Below are positions 1-8,234 of a stretch of 64,000 nt of DNA, piece after piece. Source of the DNA: Streptomyces barkulensis (GTDB taxonomy: Bacteria > Actinomycetota > Actinomycetes > Streptomycetales > Streptomycetaceae); NCBI RefSeq assembly GCF_002843305.1, contig NZ_PGSG01000119.1, positions 186,001 through 250,000 on the forward strand, read 5' to 3'. Below the pieces are notes generated by a model. The model worked only from the letters and a program-made list of their open reading frames with translations, did no database searches and was not told the DNA's origin. A program made the translations under genes and the position numbers. Position 1 is the first letter of the stretch; every line of letters begins with the position of its first letter.

Positions 1-81
1 CGCTTGAGGTCATACGTTCGTTCGCGCAGGCCGGCGCCCGCCGACCCGCGCGGGCGCACACGACGGGGAGGGCGTACGGCC

Positions 82-1050
82 ATGACGGACGCGGAGAGCA
101 CGGACACGGAGAACACGGACGCGGAGAACACCGGCGAGGGCGGCGCGGACCGGCGCTGGGACGGCGCGGAGCTGGACCTGGACGCCTATCTGGCCCGGAT
201 CGGCCACACCGGGGACCGCTCCCCCACCGAGGCGAACCTGCGCGCCCTGCACCGCGCGCACGTGCTGGGCATCCCCTTCGAGAACCTGGAGATCGTCCTG
301 GGCCGGCCGGTCCCGCTCGGCCTGCCCGCCCTCCAGGACAAGATCGTGCGCCGGGCGCGCGGCGGTTACTGCTTCGAGCACGCCCGGCTCTTCGCCGCCG
401 CCCTGGAGCGGCTGGGTTTCGGCGTCGGCGGCCTGACCTCGCGGGTGGGCATGGGCTCGGGCCGCGTACGTCCCGCCACGCACGCCGTCCTGCGCGTGGA
501 GACGGCCGAGACGGCGGACACCGGGCGGGTGTGGATCTGCGACGTCGGCTTCGGAGGCAGTCCGCTGGAGCCGGTCGAGCTGGCCGACGGCGCGCGGACC
601 TCCGGCAGCGGATGGGAGTTCCGGCTGGAGCGCCGCACCGCGCCCCAGGGTGCGACGGCGTCGGTCGGCGAGTGGGTGCTGCACGAGCGGCGCGGGGCCG
701 GGGAGGACTGGTGCGATCTGCACACCTTCACCCTGGACCCGCGGTACGCGATCGACTGGGAGGTGGGCAGCCACTACGTCTCCACCCATCCGCGCTCGCC
801 GTTCGTCCGGCGTCCGATCGTCCAGCGCACCGGCCCGGACGTCCGCCAGGCGCTGTACGGCGCGAGCTGGGTGACCACCGCCCGCGCGGACGGCTCGCGC
901 CGGGTGCGGGAGCTGAGGCCGCGCGAGGTGCCCGAGATCCTGGGGGACGTCTTCGGCATCGAGCTGGACGCGGCCGACGCCGAGGCGCTCGCCGGCGCCG
1001 TGGAGCGCCTTCCCGCCGACGGCGGTCCGATCGGCGTACCGGCCGGCTGA
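82..1050 (+). CDS. nat: Arylamine N-acetyltransferase (NAT)
   Basis: A 322-residue cytosolic enzyme expected to move acetyl groups from acetyl-CoA to arylamines or related substrates. The catalytic Cys lies in RGGYCFEH (about residue 97), the triad His in ATHAVLRVE and the Asp in WICDVGFGG, the usual NAT order; IPFENLEI is also a family signature. Length is slightly above the usual 270-290 because of a Glu/Asp/Thr-rich N-terminal tail of about 30 residues with repeated DTEN/DAEN units. The ATG at 82 has GGGGAG about 11 nt upstream; the frame stays open to the window edge, so a longer start cannot be excluded. It is transcribed convergently with the surface-protein gene and shares a terminator with it. 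Confidence 0.9.
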   Translation: MTDAESTDTENTDAENTGEGGADRRWDGAELDLDAYLARIGHTGDRSPTEANLRALHRAHVLGIPFENLEIVLGRPVPLGLPALQDKIVRRARGGYCFEHARLFAAALERLGFGVGGLTSRVGMGSGRVRPATHAVLRVETAETADTGRVWICDVGFGGSPLEPVELADGARTSGSGWEFRLERRTAPQGATASVGEWVLHERRGAGEDWCDLHTFTLDPRYAIDWEVGSHYVSTHPRSPFVRRPIVQRTGPDVRQALYGASWVTTARADGSRRVRELRPREVPEILGDVFGIELDAADAEALAGAVERLPADGGPIGVPAG

Positions 1051-1059
1051 GGGCATGCG

Positions 1060-1101
1060 CACGGGGGTGCGCCCGCCGGTTCCGGCGGGCGCACCCCCGT
1101 G
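1060..1101. terminator. Bidirectional hairpin between nat and the surface-protein gene
   Basis: Two perfect 20-nt arms (CACGGGGGTGCGCCCGCCGG and its complement) flank a 2-nt spacer. It lies just after the nat stop codon and beyond the stop of the opposite-strand gene. A 17-bp direct repeat (GTGTTGCGGGAGCGCGG, twice) follows at about 1101-1135. Confidence 0.8.
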
Positions 1102-1140
1102 TGTTGCGGGAGCGCGGCCGTGTTGCGGGAGCGCGGTCGG

Positions 1141-2868
1141 TCAGGCCGCCGCGCCGCCCGTACCGTCCGCGCCGGCGCCCGCCGCGCGGCGGCGGCGCAC
1201 GGTCACCACGGCCGCGCCGCCCGCGGCCAGCAGGAGCAGGGCGAGGCCGCCCGCCGTCAGCGCGGTCGTGCCGGTGGAGGCCAGGCTGCCGTCCGCGCTC
1301 TCGCCGCCGGAGGTGCCGCCGGAGGTCCCGGCGGAGCCGCCGTCGCCCTCGCCGTCCTCGCCGCCGTTCTTGCCGTCACCGTCGCCGCCGCCCTTGCCTT
1401 CGGAGCCGGAGCCGCCCGTGCCGCCGGTGGAGTCGCCGTCGCCGGGGGTCTCCTCGTCGCCGGTGCCGTTGAGCACGATCCAGCCGTCGTCGTTGGCGGG
1501 GTTCCCCTCCCAGGGGTTGTCCCACTCGGGCAGGTGGATCCGGCCCCTGGCGCCCTCGACGACCTTGTCGATCCGCAGCTCGAAGGCGAAGTCCTCCCGG
1601 CTGTCCTCCAGCATCGGGGTGTCGGCCCAGCACAGGTAGCTGTCGGGCTGCTCCACGCCCTCGATGTTGTGCGGGCCGCAGGCCCTGGGCGCCTTGGCCA
1701 CCGTCGCGCCCTCGGGGATGTCCACGGTGAAGCCGATGGGCTCGCCGCCCGCGCGCAGCGACCCGATCCAGCCCGGGCCGCGGTTGTGCATGGCGACGTC
1801 CACCGCCACCGTCTCGCCCTTCTTCCCCTTCACCCGGTCCCCGGTGAGGTCCAGGTCGTAGGTGTTCTTCCTCGGGAAGTCGAGCTCGGCGTACTGGACG
1901 TACTCGCCGTCGCCCTTGGCCTGCCTGAGCGTCAGTTCGGCGCCCTCGCCCTGGCGGTAGTCACCGCCCGCGCGCAGCCGGTCCGCCTCCTCGGGGGAGA
2001 GGGCGGTGAAGCTGTAGGAGAAGACGTCGTGGAGCGCGAAGTCGGCGGTCCTCACCTTCACCGGCTGACCGACCTCGTAGGAGGTGCCCTTCTCGAAGGT
2101 GCCCTCGAAGGCGCACAGGGCGACGTGCCGCATCCGGATCAGGTTGTCCTCGTTCTCCACGGCGTACGCGCAGTTGCCGTACTCCTCGGGAAAGGACAGT
2201 CCGCGCGAGCCGGCGAATCGCAGGATGACGCCGTCGGCGGCCACGCCGCCGACGTTGCGGAAGCCCAGCGGGGCCTCGAAGGTGTCGCCGGCGGCGAAGC
2301 CCTCGGGCTCGGTCAGCGTGCGCATGCGGAACTCGGGGCCGCCGACGAGGACGTCGATGCTGTGCTCGGTGAACTCCAGCCCCTCGCCCTCGCCGGTGAC
2401 GGTGATGGTGCCGGTGTCCCCGGCCTCGCTCTCCGCGCCGGGCGCGAGGCCGATGTCCCAGTTCTGGTTGTATATGTCGCCCGCGTAGAGCTCGTACTCG
2501 GTGCAGACGGCCACCAGTCCGTCGGCTTCGCAGGGCAGGTCCACGTCCGCGACGCCCTCCAGGCCGGTCGCGTCGATGGTGACGGTGTACTCCCCCTGGT
2601 GGATGGGGGGAATGACGCCCTCGTGGTCGGGATCGACCTCGCCGGGCCCCTTGAGCCCCACCTCGATCTGTGCCTCGCCCTCGGCGGGCTTCCCCGCCTG
2701 GAGCGACAGGTCGAACGAGTCGGGCCCGGTGAAGGCCACCGGGATCGGCGCGGCACCCCCGGGCTCCTCCGCGTTGGCCGTGCCGACGGCGCCGGCGGCC
2801 AGCATTCCGGCGACGGTCAGGCCGCCGACGGCCCGCTGCCACAGTCTGTGCCTCGAGTGGCGTCGCAC
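1141..2868 (-). CDS. Secreted surface protein with LAXTG-type sorting signal
   Basis: About 575 residues. The N-terminus is basic (VRRHSRHRLWQR) followed by a hydrophobic signal peptide ending near ANA. The long extracellular part is beta-rich and acidic and contains several Cys. It is followed by a Gly/Ser/Asp-rich wall-spanning linker, the motif LASTGT, a hydrophobic segment and a VRRRR tail. This is the layout of an LAXTG substrate of actinobacterial class E sortases; the ligand or role of the ectodomain is not recognised. The GTG at 2868 is preferred because GAGGAG sits 9 nt upstream; the in-frame ATG at 2877 abuts that site and is a poorer start. The next gene upstream on this strand encodes a class F sortase, which may or may not be the enzyme that anchors this protein. 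Confidence 0.8.
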   Translation of the reverse strand: MRRHSRHRLWQRAVGGLTVAGMLAAGAVGTANAEEPGGAAPIPVAFTGPDSFDLSLQAGKPAEGEAQIEVGLKGPGEVDPDHEGVIPPIHQGEYTVTIDATGLEGVADVDLPCEADGLVAVCTEYELYAGDIYNQNWDIGLAPGAESEAGDTGTITVTGEGEGLEFTEHSIDVLVGGPEFRMRTLTEPEGFAAGDTFEAPLGFRNVGGVAADGVILRFAGSRGLSFPEEYGNCAYAVENEDNLIRMRHVALCAFEGTFEKGTSYEVGQPVKVRTADFALHDVFSYSFTALSPEEADRLRAGGDYRQGEGAELTLRQAKGDGEYVQYAELDFPRKNTYDLDLTGDRVKGKKGETVAVDVAMHNRGPGWIGSLRAGGEPIGFTVDIPEGATVAKAPRACGPHNIEGVEQPDSYLCWADTPMLEDSREDFAFELRIDKVVEGARGRIHLPEWDNPWEGNPANDDGWIVLNGTGDEETPGDGDSTGGTGGSGSEGKGGGDGDGKNGGEDGEGDGGSAGTSGGTSGGESADGSLASTGTTALTAGGLALLLLAAGGAAVVTVRRRRAAGAGADGTGGAAA

Positions 2869-3160
2869 TCTTCGCATCTCCTCGGTGGTCGGAAGTGTCC
2901 GGGCGCGCACGGCGCGTACGCGATGCGTACGCCGCGCGTTCCGCGCCCGGGTTTCCCGACCTCCGGGACCCCGGCGGGGTTGCCCACGCCGAGGTCACGT
3001 CCCGGTATCGTTTCGGTCATCCGTGGTACACCCCGTCGTCGCGCGCCGGCTTCCACCGTGGCGCGGTGGAAGCCGATATTCGCTGTCCCGCCGCCGTTCG
3101 CGTCGCCGGCGTTCCCGGCGTGACCGACACCGACGCGCCGCCCCCGCCGGCTGACCGGCG

Positions 3161-3829
3161 TCACTCCCCGGCCGGGACGGCGTACACCAGCAGGTTCTTC
3201 TGGTAACCGCCGTTCTCGCGGTCGTACGGGGGCGCGCAGGTGACCAGGGTCAGCACCGGCCGTCCGTCGCGCCGGAACACCTCGTCGGGGAGGCTGTCCT
3301 GGTCGACCACCTCACGGGCCGTCACCTCGTACCGCAGCGGCGGGGCGCCTTGGCGCTCGACGGTGATGTCGTCGCCCTCGCGGACGCCGTACAGCTTGGC
3401 GAAGGCGCCCAGGTCGCCGGTGCGGTCGTCGACGTGGCCGACGACGACGGCGGATCCGGTCCGCGCGCCCGGCGCCGGGCCGTAGCGGTACCAGCCGGCC
3501 TGCCCGGCGTCCTCGGGGATCTCCACCGTGCCGTCGTCCTCGACCCCGACGCCCTGGACGGGGGTGTCCAGGGAGAGCCGGGGGATGCTCAGGGCCACCG
3601 GTTCGGGCGCGGACGCGCCGCCCCCGTCCTCCGCCCGGCTGTCGTGGACCTCGAACGGCGCCCCGGCCGCGGGCTCCTGGGCCCGCGGCCGGTCGCCGAA
3701 GTCCTGCGGCACCACGGCTCCGGACGGCCGCAGCGACCAGGCCAGCAGCGCCGCCAGGACGACGGCGACCTCCGCGGCGGCCGTGACGGCCGCCGCGGAG
3801 GGCCGCCCACCCCCGGTGAGGGCACGCAT
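3161..3829 (-). CDS. Class F sortase
   Basis: A 222-residue membrane-anchored transpeptidase-like protein. One N-terminal membrane segment (about residues 15-34) is followed by a disordered linker and a sortase domain. The catalytic His is in VVVGHVDD, the catalytic Cys in TLVTCAPP, and a downstream Arg in YDREN, which is the expected His/Cys/Arg set. Length and the single N-terminal anchor fit class F sortases of Streptomyces. It starts 5 bases after the stop of the DUF4397 gene and is almost certainly co-transcribed with it, so its substrate may be that protein. No pilin gene is nearby. Confidence 0.9.
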   Translation of the reverse strand: MRALTGGGRPSAAAVTAAAEVAVVLAALLAWSLRPSGAVVPQDFGDRPRAQEPAAGAPFEVHDSRAEDGGGASAPEPVALSIPRLSLDTPVQGVGVEDDGTVEIPEDAGQAGWYRYGPAPGARTGSAVVVGHVDDRTGDLGAFAKLYGVREGDDITVERQGAPPLRYEVTAREVVDQDSLPDEVFRRDGRPVLTLVTCAPPYDRENGGYQKNLLVYAVPAGE

Positions 3830-3834
3830 GGCCG

Positions 3835-4674
3835 TCAGTCGTCCCTGGCGTAGCGGCGGCGGGCGGCCAGCAGGCCGGCGACCGCGACGGCGCCCGCGGT
3901 GCCCCAGGCCAGCCAGGTGGTGGCGGACTCGTTGTCCGCGGCCATCGCACCGCTCTCACCGGCGTCCACGCCGCCCGGCGCGGAGGCCATGCCGCTGATC
4001 GTCTGCGTCTTCAGCGCGAGGTTCTCGTCCTCGGCGCTGCCCCAGGCGTAGACGACGGTGTTGGCGCCCTCGCCGAGTTCCAGGTCGGCGGGGCCGATGG
4101 CGACGGTGTCGGTTCCGGCGAGGACCACGTCGGCGCTGACCGTGCCGGCGGGCACCTCCAGCGATTCCTCGTTGGGGTTGGTCAGGCCCTCGATGACCGG
4201 TTCCCCGCCGGCGCGGACGTCCACGGCCGGAGCGGCGGCCACATGGCGGACGGTCAGCCGGGACTGCCCGGCCGGGACCTTGGAGGTGTCGTTGACGAAG
4301 GCGGTGAGCATCGGGTCGCCCTCCGCGCTCAGGTGTGCGGCGAGCGTGGCGTTCGCGCCGGCCGGGACCTCGACGCTCTTCTGGATGGCGGGGTCGCCGT
4401 CGGGTCCCTCGCCGTCCGCGAAGACCTCGATGTCGTAGGTGCCCGGGTCCAGGGACTGAGGCTCGGTCAGGGTGCCGGGCTCGAAGTCGGGGAGCAGCTC
4501 GTTTCCGTTGGCGTAGACGTCGACGGTGAGGCCGGGGACGCCGTGGAAGACCGAGACCGACGCCTTCTCGCCCTGTGTGTGGTTGTCCGCGGAGGCGGGG
4601 ACGGCCACGGCCAGGGACAGTGCGCACGCACCGGCGGTGACGGAGACGATCTTCCTGCTGCGCGAGTTCATCAT
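3835..4674 (-). CDS. DUF4397 domain protein, exported and C-terminally anchored
   Basis: About 279 residues. It has a signal peptide (MMNSRSRKIVSVTAG to PASA), then two DUF4397-type beta domains (VSVFHGVPGLTVDVYANG and LTVRHVAAAPAVDVRAGG are the two repeat starts), a short linker, a C-terminal hydrophobic segment and a basic RRRYARDD tail. The function of DUF4397 is unknown, though it is often found on cell-surface proteins. No LPXTG-like motif is seen before the hydrophobic segment, so anchoring may be by the membrane segment alone. Of the paired ATG codons, the upstream one (4674) is chosen, with GAAGGGAA about 8 nt upstream. It precedes the class F sortase gene in an apparent two-gene operon. 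Confidence 0.85.
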   Translation of the reverse strand: MMNSRSRKIVSVTAGACALSLAVAVPASADNHTQGEKASVSVFHGVPGLTVDVYANGNELLPDFEPGTLTEPQSLDPGTYDIEVFADGEGPDGDPAIQKSVEVPAGANATLAAHLSAEGDPMLTAFVNDTSKVPAGQSRLTVRHVAAAPAVDVRAGGEPVIEGLTNPNEESLEVPAGTVSADVVLAGTDTVAIGPADLELGEGANTVVYAWGSAEDENLALKTQTISGMASAPGGVDAGESGAMAADNESATTWLAWGTAGAVAVAGLLAARRRYARDD

Positions 4675-4820
4675 CGGGATTTCCCTTCGTGGGAGCCCCG
4701 CTCGGACGCGGGACTTCACCCTCTCTTCCGGACTGCCGGCCCTTTCGGATGCACTTCGCGACGGGTTCCACGGTTTGACGGTCCGTCGCCTGTTGTGGGG
4801 GTCGGTCGGTCGGCGTGCCA

Positions 4821-5459
4821 CTACGCCCTTCCTCGGACGCTTTCACGGGCGCTTTCACAGTGGTTGTCACGGTTCAGAGCGGGCCGGTCCGGGCCGGTTC
4901 CCCGCATTCCCCCTGCTCCGAGGGCCTCGGGAGTGCGGCCCGGTGCGCCGATCCCCGCTGCCGCCAGGCGGCGCCTGCGCTCCTCCTCGGCGGCAGCCTG
5001 CTCAGGGTGGCGCCTGAGCCAGTATGGGTTGTCGTGCGGCAGCCCGCCACTTATCCGCCCATACATCCCGAATGTGAGGATGACCAGGCCCATCAGGAAG
5101 CTGAAGATGACGTTGGGCATGCGGAACGCCAGGATGTTGGCGGACGTCTCCAGCAGGGCGAGGTTGGCGAAGCCGCTGAGGATGAACAGCACGCCGACCG
5201 TCATGTTGAGCGTGGAGGCGAGGTTGCCGCCGATGGCCGCTCCGGCGATCAGAAGCGTTCCGACGGTCACCGAGATCAGGCTCAGCAGGCCGTTGCTGGA
5301 CAGCCCCGCTATCTCGGAACCGGTGGTGTCGAAGAAGTCGAGCCGGTTGGCGAATCCGAGGATTCCGAAGACCAGCAGGATGGCACCGCTGACGGCGGCT
5401 CCGTAGCGGTAGACACCGGCCAGCCGGTGGTCCATGGGCAGTTCGTCGCGGATTTTCAT
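4821..5459 (-). CDS. DUF4383 four-helix membrane protein
   Basis: A 212-residue integral membrane protein with four hydrophobic segments between about residues 17 and 135, separated by short loops (YRYGAAVSGAILLVFGILGF is the first). This fits DUF4383 proteins, whose role is unknown. The C-terminal 70 residues are charged and cytoplasmic-looking, with an HPEQAAAEEERRRRL stretch. GAGGGGA lies upstream of the ATG at 5459. It is on the same strand as the sortase group but separated from it by about 145 bases. Confidence 0.8.
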   Translation of the reverse strand: MKIRDELPMDHRLAGVYRYGAAVSGAILLVFGILGFANRLDFFDTTGSEIAGLSSNGLLSLISVTVGTLLIAGAAIGGNLASTLNMTVGVLFILSGFANLALLETSANILAFRMPNVIFSFLMGLVILTFGMYGRISGGLPHDNPYWLRRHPEQAAAEEERRRRLAAAGIGAPGRTPEALGAGGMRGTGPDRPALNRDNHCESARESVRGRA

Positions 5460-5492
5460 GGTTACCGTCCCCTCGCGGGAGTCGACGGAGGG

Positions 5493-5704
5493 TCACAGGG
5501 CGTACCGGACGGCGTCCATCCGCCGGCGCGGCCGCAGAAGTCCCCTGCGGGCGTGTGCCCTGACCGTGCCAGGGGCAGGCCGGTGCGGCGGGCCGTCTCG
5601 GCGTGGGTGAGGTCCTGGTGGAGGGCCGGGAAGAGCACCCGGCGCCGGGGCGCGGGCAGCCCGGCCGGCGCGTCGGCCGCCACCTGGACCGTCACAGGCG
5701 TCAT
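5493..5704 (-). pseudogene. Sigma-70 region 4 remnant with a single-base frameshift
   Basis: An ATG at 5704 with a strong GGGAGGAG 8 nt upstream opens a frame reading LPAPRRRVLFPALHQDLTHA, then ETARRTGLPLA, which is typical sigma region 4. The frame then drifts into ARSGHTPAG and stays open to a stop at 5462. Inserting one G after CTGCCCCTG (near 5561) restores GTVRAHARRGL and LRPRRRMDAVRYAL, ending at a TGA at 5493-5495. That is the normal helix-turn-helix and tail of an ECF-type sigma factor. No region 2 precedes the start, so even corrected this would be a 70-residue region-4-only protein. It is divergent from a MerR/B12-type regulator. A sequencing error is an alternative explanation for the shift. 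Confidence 0.7.
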
Positions 5705-5800
5705 GGCTTCGCTCCTCCCACCGGGCGCGGGGTGCGCTTCGGTGGTTCCACGGTGGATCGCATGACGGGTGGCAGCAAGTCGCATCGTTTCTGCGTCGAC

Positions 5801-5815
5801 TACTCTGGACGCATG
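5801..5815 (+). promoter_or_regulatory. Probable -10 element of a leaderless transcript
   Basis: TACTCT at 5801-5806 lies exactly 6 nt before the ATG at 5813, and no ribosome binding site precedes that ATG. The same TANNNT-N6-start layout recurs at 8808, 15844, 26134 and 52367 in this window. Confidence 0.5.
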
Positions 5816-6970
5816 TCGGATGCTCCGGAAACCGATGACCGCACGCTCGGGCAGGCAGGGCCCGGGCAGGCGGGGCCCGGGCAGGCGGGGCTCAGCACCG
5901 GTGCCGTCGCCCGGCGGCTGGGCGTCGCGCCCACCACCCTGCGCTCGTGGGACCGGCGGTACGGGCTGGGGCCGAGCGTCCGGGAGGGCGGCAGGCACCG
6001 GCGGTGGTCGCCGGGGGACATCGCGGTGCTGGAGGCCATGTGTCGTCTGACCGCCTCCGGCGTGCCCCCGGCGGAGGCCGCCCGCCAGGCGCGCGCCGTC
6101 GTCTCCCCCGGTCCGGCGGCACCCGCGCCCGCGCGGCCCGCGCCCGTGCAGCCGACGGAACCGCCGACCCCGTCCGAACCCGCACCCCCTGCGGAACCGG
6201 ACGAACCGGCCTCCTCCGTACCGGCCCGCGCGGGCGGCGGCAACACCCTGCCCGTGGGCAGCAGTGTGAGCCGGGAGTGCCGGGGCCTGGCCCGCGCGGC
6301 CGTACGCCTGGACGCCCCCGCCCTCGACGACCTGCTGGACCGGGCGATCGCCGCGCACGGCGTGGCCGGCGCCTGGGAGGAGGTGATCATGCCCACCCTG
6401 CGGGCGGCGGGCCGCAAGTGGGTCACCTCCGGCGAGCGCTACGTGGAGGTGGAGCACCTGCTGTCCTGGCACGTCTCCTCGGCCCTGCGCCGTGTGACGG
6501 CCCGGCCGCGCCCCGCGTCCGCCGCCTCCCCCGCGTCCGCCGCCTCCCCCGCGCCCTCCGGAACGTCCGCGCCCTCCGCCCCGGTGCTGCTGGCCTGCGC
6601 GCCCGACGAGACCCACACCCTCCCGCTGGAGGTCCTGGCCGCCGCGCTGGCCGAACACGGCGTCGGCATCCGGATGTTCGGCGCCTCCGTCCCGGCCGGG
6701 GCGATGGAGGAGGCGGTGCGCCGCACCGGGCCGTCCGCCGTCGTCCTGTGGTCCCAGACCCGCCGTACCGCCGATCCCGCCCTGGTCCGCCGGGTGCGCG
6801 CCACCGCCTGGGGCGTGCGGGGCGCCCGCGTGCGCCCCGCCGTACTGGTCGCCGGGCCGGGCTGGCGGGGGCTGCGCCTGCCGGGCATCGCCCGCCCCCG
6901 CGGCCTGCGCGACGCCCTCGACCTGCTGACCGCCCCGCCGGAACCCCGGCCGCCGGACCGTCCGGCCTGA
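5813..6970 (+). CDS. MerR-family regulator with B12-binding-like domain (CarH/LitR type)
   Basis: About 385 residues. The N-terminal MerR helix-turn-helix is STGAVARRLGVAPTTLRSWD with the RRYGLGPS wing. A Pro/Glu-rich linker, then a helical domain with a W-EH pattern (WVTSGERYVEVEH) and a Rossmann-like domain with ETHTLPLEVLAAAL follow. In CarH/LitR proteins the equivalent E-x-H histidine ligates adenosylcobalamin, and light releases the repressor. Here that His is present but the following Gly is replaced by Pro, so cofactor binding is an inference. The ATG at 5813 looks leaderless; an in-frame ATG at 5762 would add 17 residues. The gene is divergent from the sigma region 4 remnant, which recalls the known pairing of LitR with an ECF sigma factor. 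Confidence 0.8.
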   Translation: MSDAPETDDRTLGQAGPGQAGPGQAGLSTGAVARRLGVAPTTLRSWDRRYGLGPSVREGGRHRRWSPGDIAVLEAMCRLTASGVPPAEAARQARAVVSPGPAAPAPARPAPVQPTEPPTPSEPAPPAEPDEPASSVPARAGGGNTLPVGSSVSRECRGLARAAVRLDAPALDDLLDRAIAAHGVAGAWEEVIMPTLRAAGRKWVTSGERYVEVEHLLSWHVSSALRRVTARPRPASAASPASAASPAPSGTSAPSAPVLLACAPDETHTLPLEVLAAALAEHGVGIRMFGASVPAGAMEEAVRRTGPSAVVLWSQTRRTADPALVRRVRATAWGVRGARVRPAVLVAGPGWRGLRLPGIARPRGLRDALDLLTAPPEPRPPDRPA

Positions 6971-7004
6971 CATGCTCGGGAACCCGACTCCCGAAGGGAC
7001 CACC

Positions 7005-7505
7005 GTGGTACAGCCCGAGCACGAGACCCGCACCGCTCTCCCGCCCGCGCTCGAATCGATGACCCTGCTGGTGGCGGCCGTCATCGTCCACGACCGGGCC
7101 GCCGACCGCGTCCTCCTCCTCCAGCGCGGCCCGCGGGCCAAGTTCGCGCGGGGGATGTGGGACCTGCCCACCGGCAAGAGCGATCCCGGCGAGCCCGTCA
7201 CCGGGACCGCGGTGCGCGAACTGCGCGAGGAGACCAACCTGGTGGTGAAGGCAGAGTCCCTGCGCCTGGCCCATGTCGTCCACGGGGCCTGGGGTGTCGA
7301 GTCCCCGAACGGCTACCTCACCGTCGTCTTCGCCGCCCACGAGTGGTCGGGCGAGCCCGAGAACCGGGAACCGGGCAAGCACTCCCAGGTCTGCTGGACC
7401 CCCACCGACGCCATCCCGGAGGACTTCGTCCCCTCCAGCGGCGGCGCCCTCCGCAACTACCTCACCGGCGGCCCGCAGCTCTCCCTGGTCCGCTGGGACA
7501 CCTGA
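7005..7505 (+). CDS. Nudix hydrolase
   Basis: A 166-residue cytosolic pyrophosphohydrolase of unknown substrate. The Nudix box is GKSDPGEPVTGTAVRELREE followed by TNLV, with the final Gly replaced by Asn. The preceding VLLLQRGPRAKFARGMWDLP is the usual strand-loop leading into it. The GTG at 7005 has AAGGGA about 7 nt upstream and is preferred over an ATG at 6972 that lies directly at the stop of the MerR gene. It is probably co-transcribed with the MerR regulator and is closed by a very strong terminator. Confidence 0.85.
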   Translation: MVQPEHETRTALPPALESMTLLVAAVIVHDRAADRVLLLQRGPRAKFARGMWDLPTGKSDPGEPVTGTAVRELREETNLVVKAESLRLAHVVHGAWGVESPNGYLTVVFAAHEWSGEPENREPGKHSQVCWTPTDAIPEDFVPSSGGALRNYLTGGPQLSLVRWDT

Positions 7506-7532
7506 GCGTCCGGACTCCACCCGCCTACGACC

Positions 7533-7570
7533 GGCCGGTGCCCTTCCCGGATCCGGGAAGGGCACCGGCC
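7533..7570. terminator. Perfect 38-nt palindromic terminator
   Basis: A 19-nt arm (GGCCGGTGCCCTTCCCGGA) is followed immediately by its exact complement, so the pairing is complete with no free loop. It separates the Nudix gene from the convergent small-gene operon and could serve both strands. Confidence 0.85.
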
Positions 7571-7602
7571 CCATGGCCCGCGGCCGGACCGTCTCCCCTG
7601 TC

Positions 7603-7737
7603 TCAGCCCCGGTGGGCGGCGGCCTGGAGGAGCAGGACCATGGCGACGGCCGAGACCGTGACCAGGAGAGTGGTCCACGTACACGACTCCAGACGCCCGC
7701 GGCATCCGTGGCGCCCGCGGCATCCGCGATGGGACAT
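7603..7737 (-). CDS. 44-residue membrane protein, coupled to the upstream gene
   Basis: A small ORF with its ATG at 7737 overlapping the stop of the preceding gene in a TGATG arrangement, so translation is probably coupled. The N-terminal half is Arg/Cys/Gly-rich (MSHRGCRGRHGCRGRLESC); the second half is one hydrophobic helix (TTLLVTVSAVAMVLLLQAA) ending AHRG. This positive-inside single-span topology suggests an inner-membrane peptide. It is the last gene of a three-gene set divergent from a GntR regulator. Function is not recognised; small membrane proteins near GntR regulators are common on Streptomyces conjugative elements, but no transfer gene is seen here. Confidence 0.55.
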   Translation of the reverse strand: MSHRGCRGRHGCRGRLESCTWTTLLVTVSAVAMVLLLQAAAHRG

Positions 7738-8234
7738 CACCGGCCCGCCCCCTTCCACTCCGCGCCGCCGAACAGCGGCTGCGGGCCGGCCGGTTCGGCG
7801 ATGCGGTGGGCGTGGACGGTGAGGTTGCCGTCCTCGTACGACCAGCCCTGTCCGGTGTCGGCCCGCTCACGGACGCGGGCGGGGTCGTGGAAGACCGAGG
7901 GGGCCAGGCAGCCGCGCATCCCGCGCAGCATCACCGGCACGTCCCGGCCGATCAGCACTCCGTAGGACACGCTCGGGAACAGCCGGTCCAACTCCCTGTC
8001 GGGGCGGGCGACCCAGCACAGCCGGTACCAGCCCTCACCACCGGGCGACGGCACGGGAGCGGGCGCCGCCCTCTCCTCCCGCCCCGGATGGCAGGGGCAG
8101 CCGCACGCCAGATGACGCACTCCGGGTACGCCGCTCTCCCCCGGCTCGGCCTCGGCGCACTCACCGTGCGCTCCGATCGCACAGCGCACGGAGACGTATC
8201 CGGCCCCCTCCGCGCCCGTTCCCGCCCCGCTCAC
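7737..8234 (-). CDS. Cys/His-rich protein of unknown function
   Basis: 165 residues. The GTG at 8234 overlaps the TGA of the upstream gene (GTGA), so translation is probably coupled. Near the N-terminus is a cluster of Cys and His (VRCAIGAHGEC, RHLACGCPCHPG) that could bind a metal ion such as zinc. The C-terminal half (WYRLCWVARPDRELDRLFPS, GVLIGRDVPVMLRGMRGCL, FHDPARVRERADTGQGWSYE) is a compact soluble domain that I do not recognise. There is no signal peptide or membrane segment. It sits between two small membrane-protein genes in the operon controlled from the GntR-side promoter region. Confidence 0.6.
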   Translation of the reverse strand: MSGAGTGAEGAGYVSVRCAIGAHGECAEAEPGESGVPGVRHLACGCPCHPGREERAAPAPVPSPGGEGWYRLCWVARPDRELDRLFPSVSYGVLIGRDVPVMLRGMRGCLAPSVFHDPARVRERADTGQGWSYEDGNLTVHAHRIAEPAGPQPLFGGAEWKGAGR

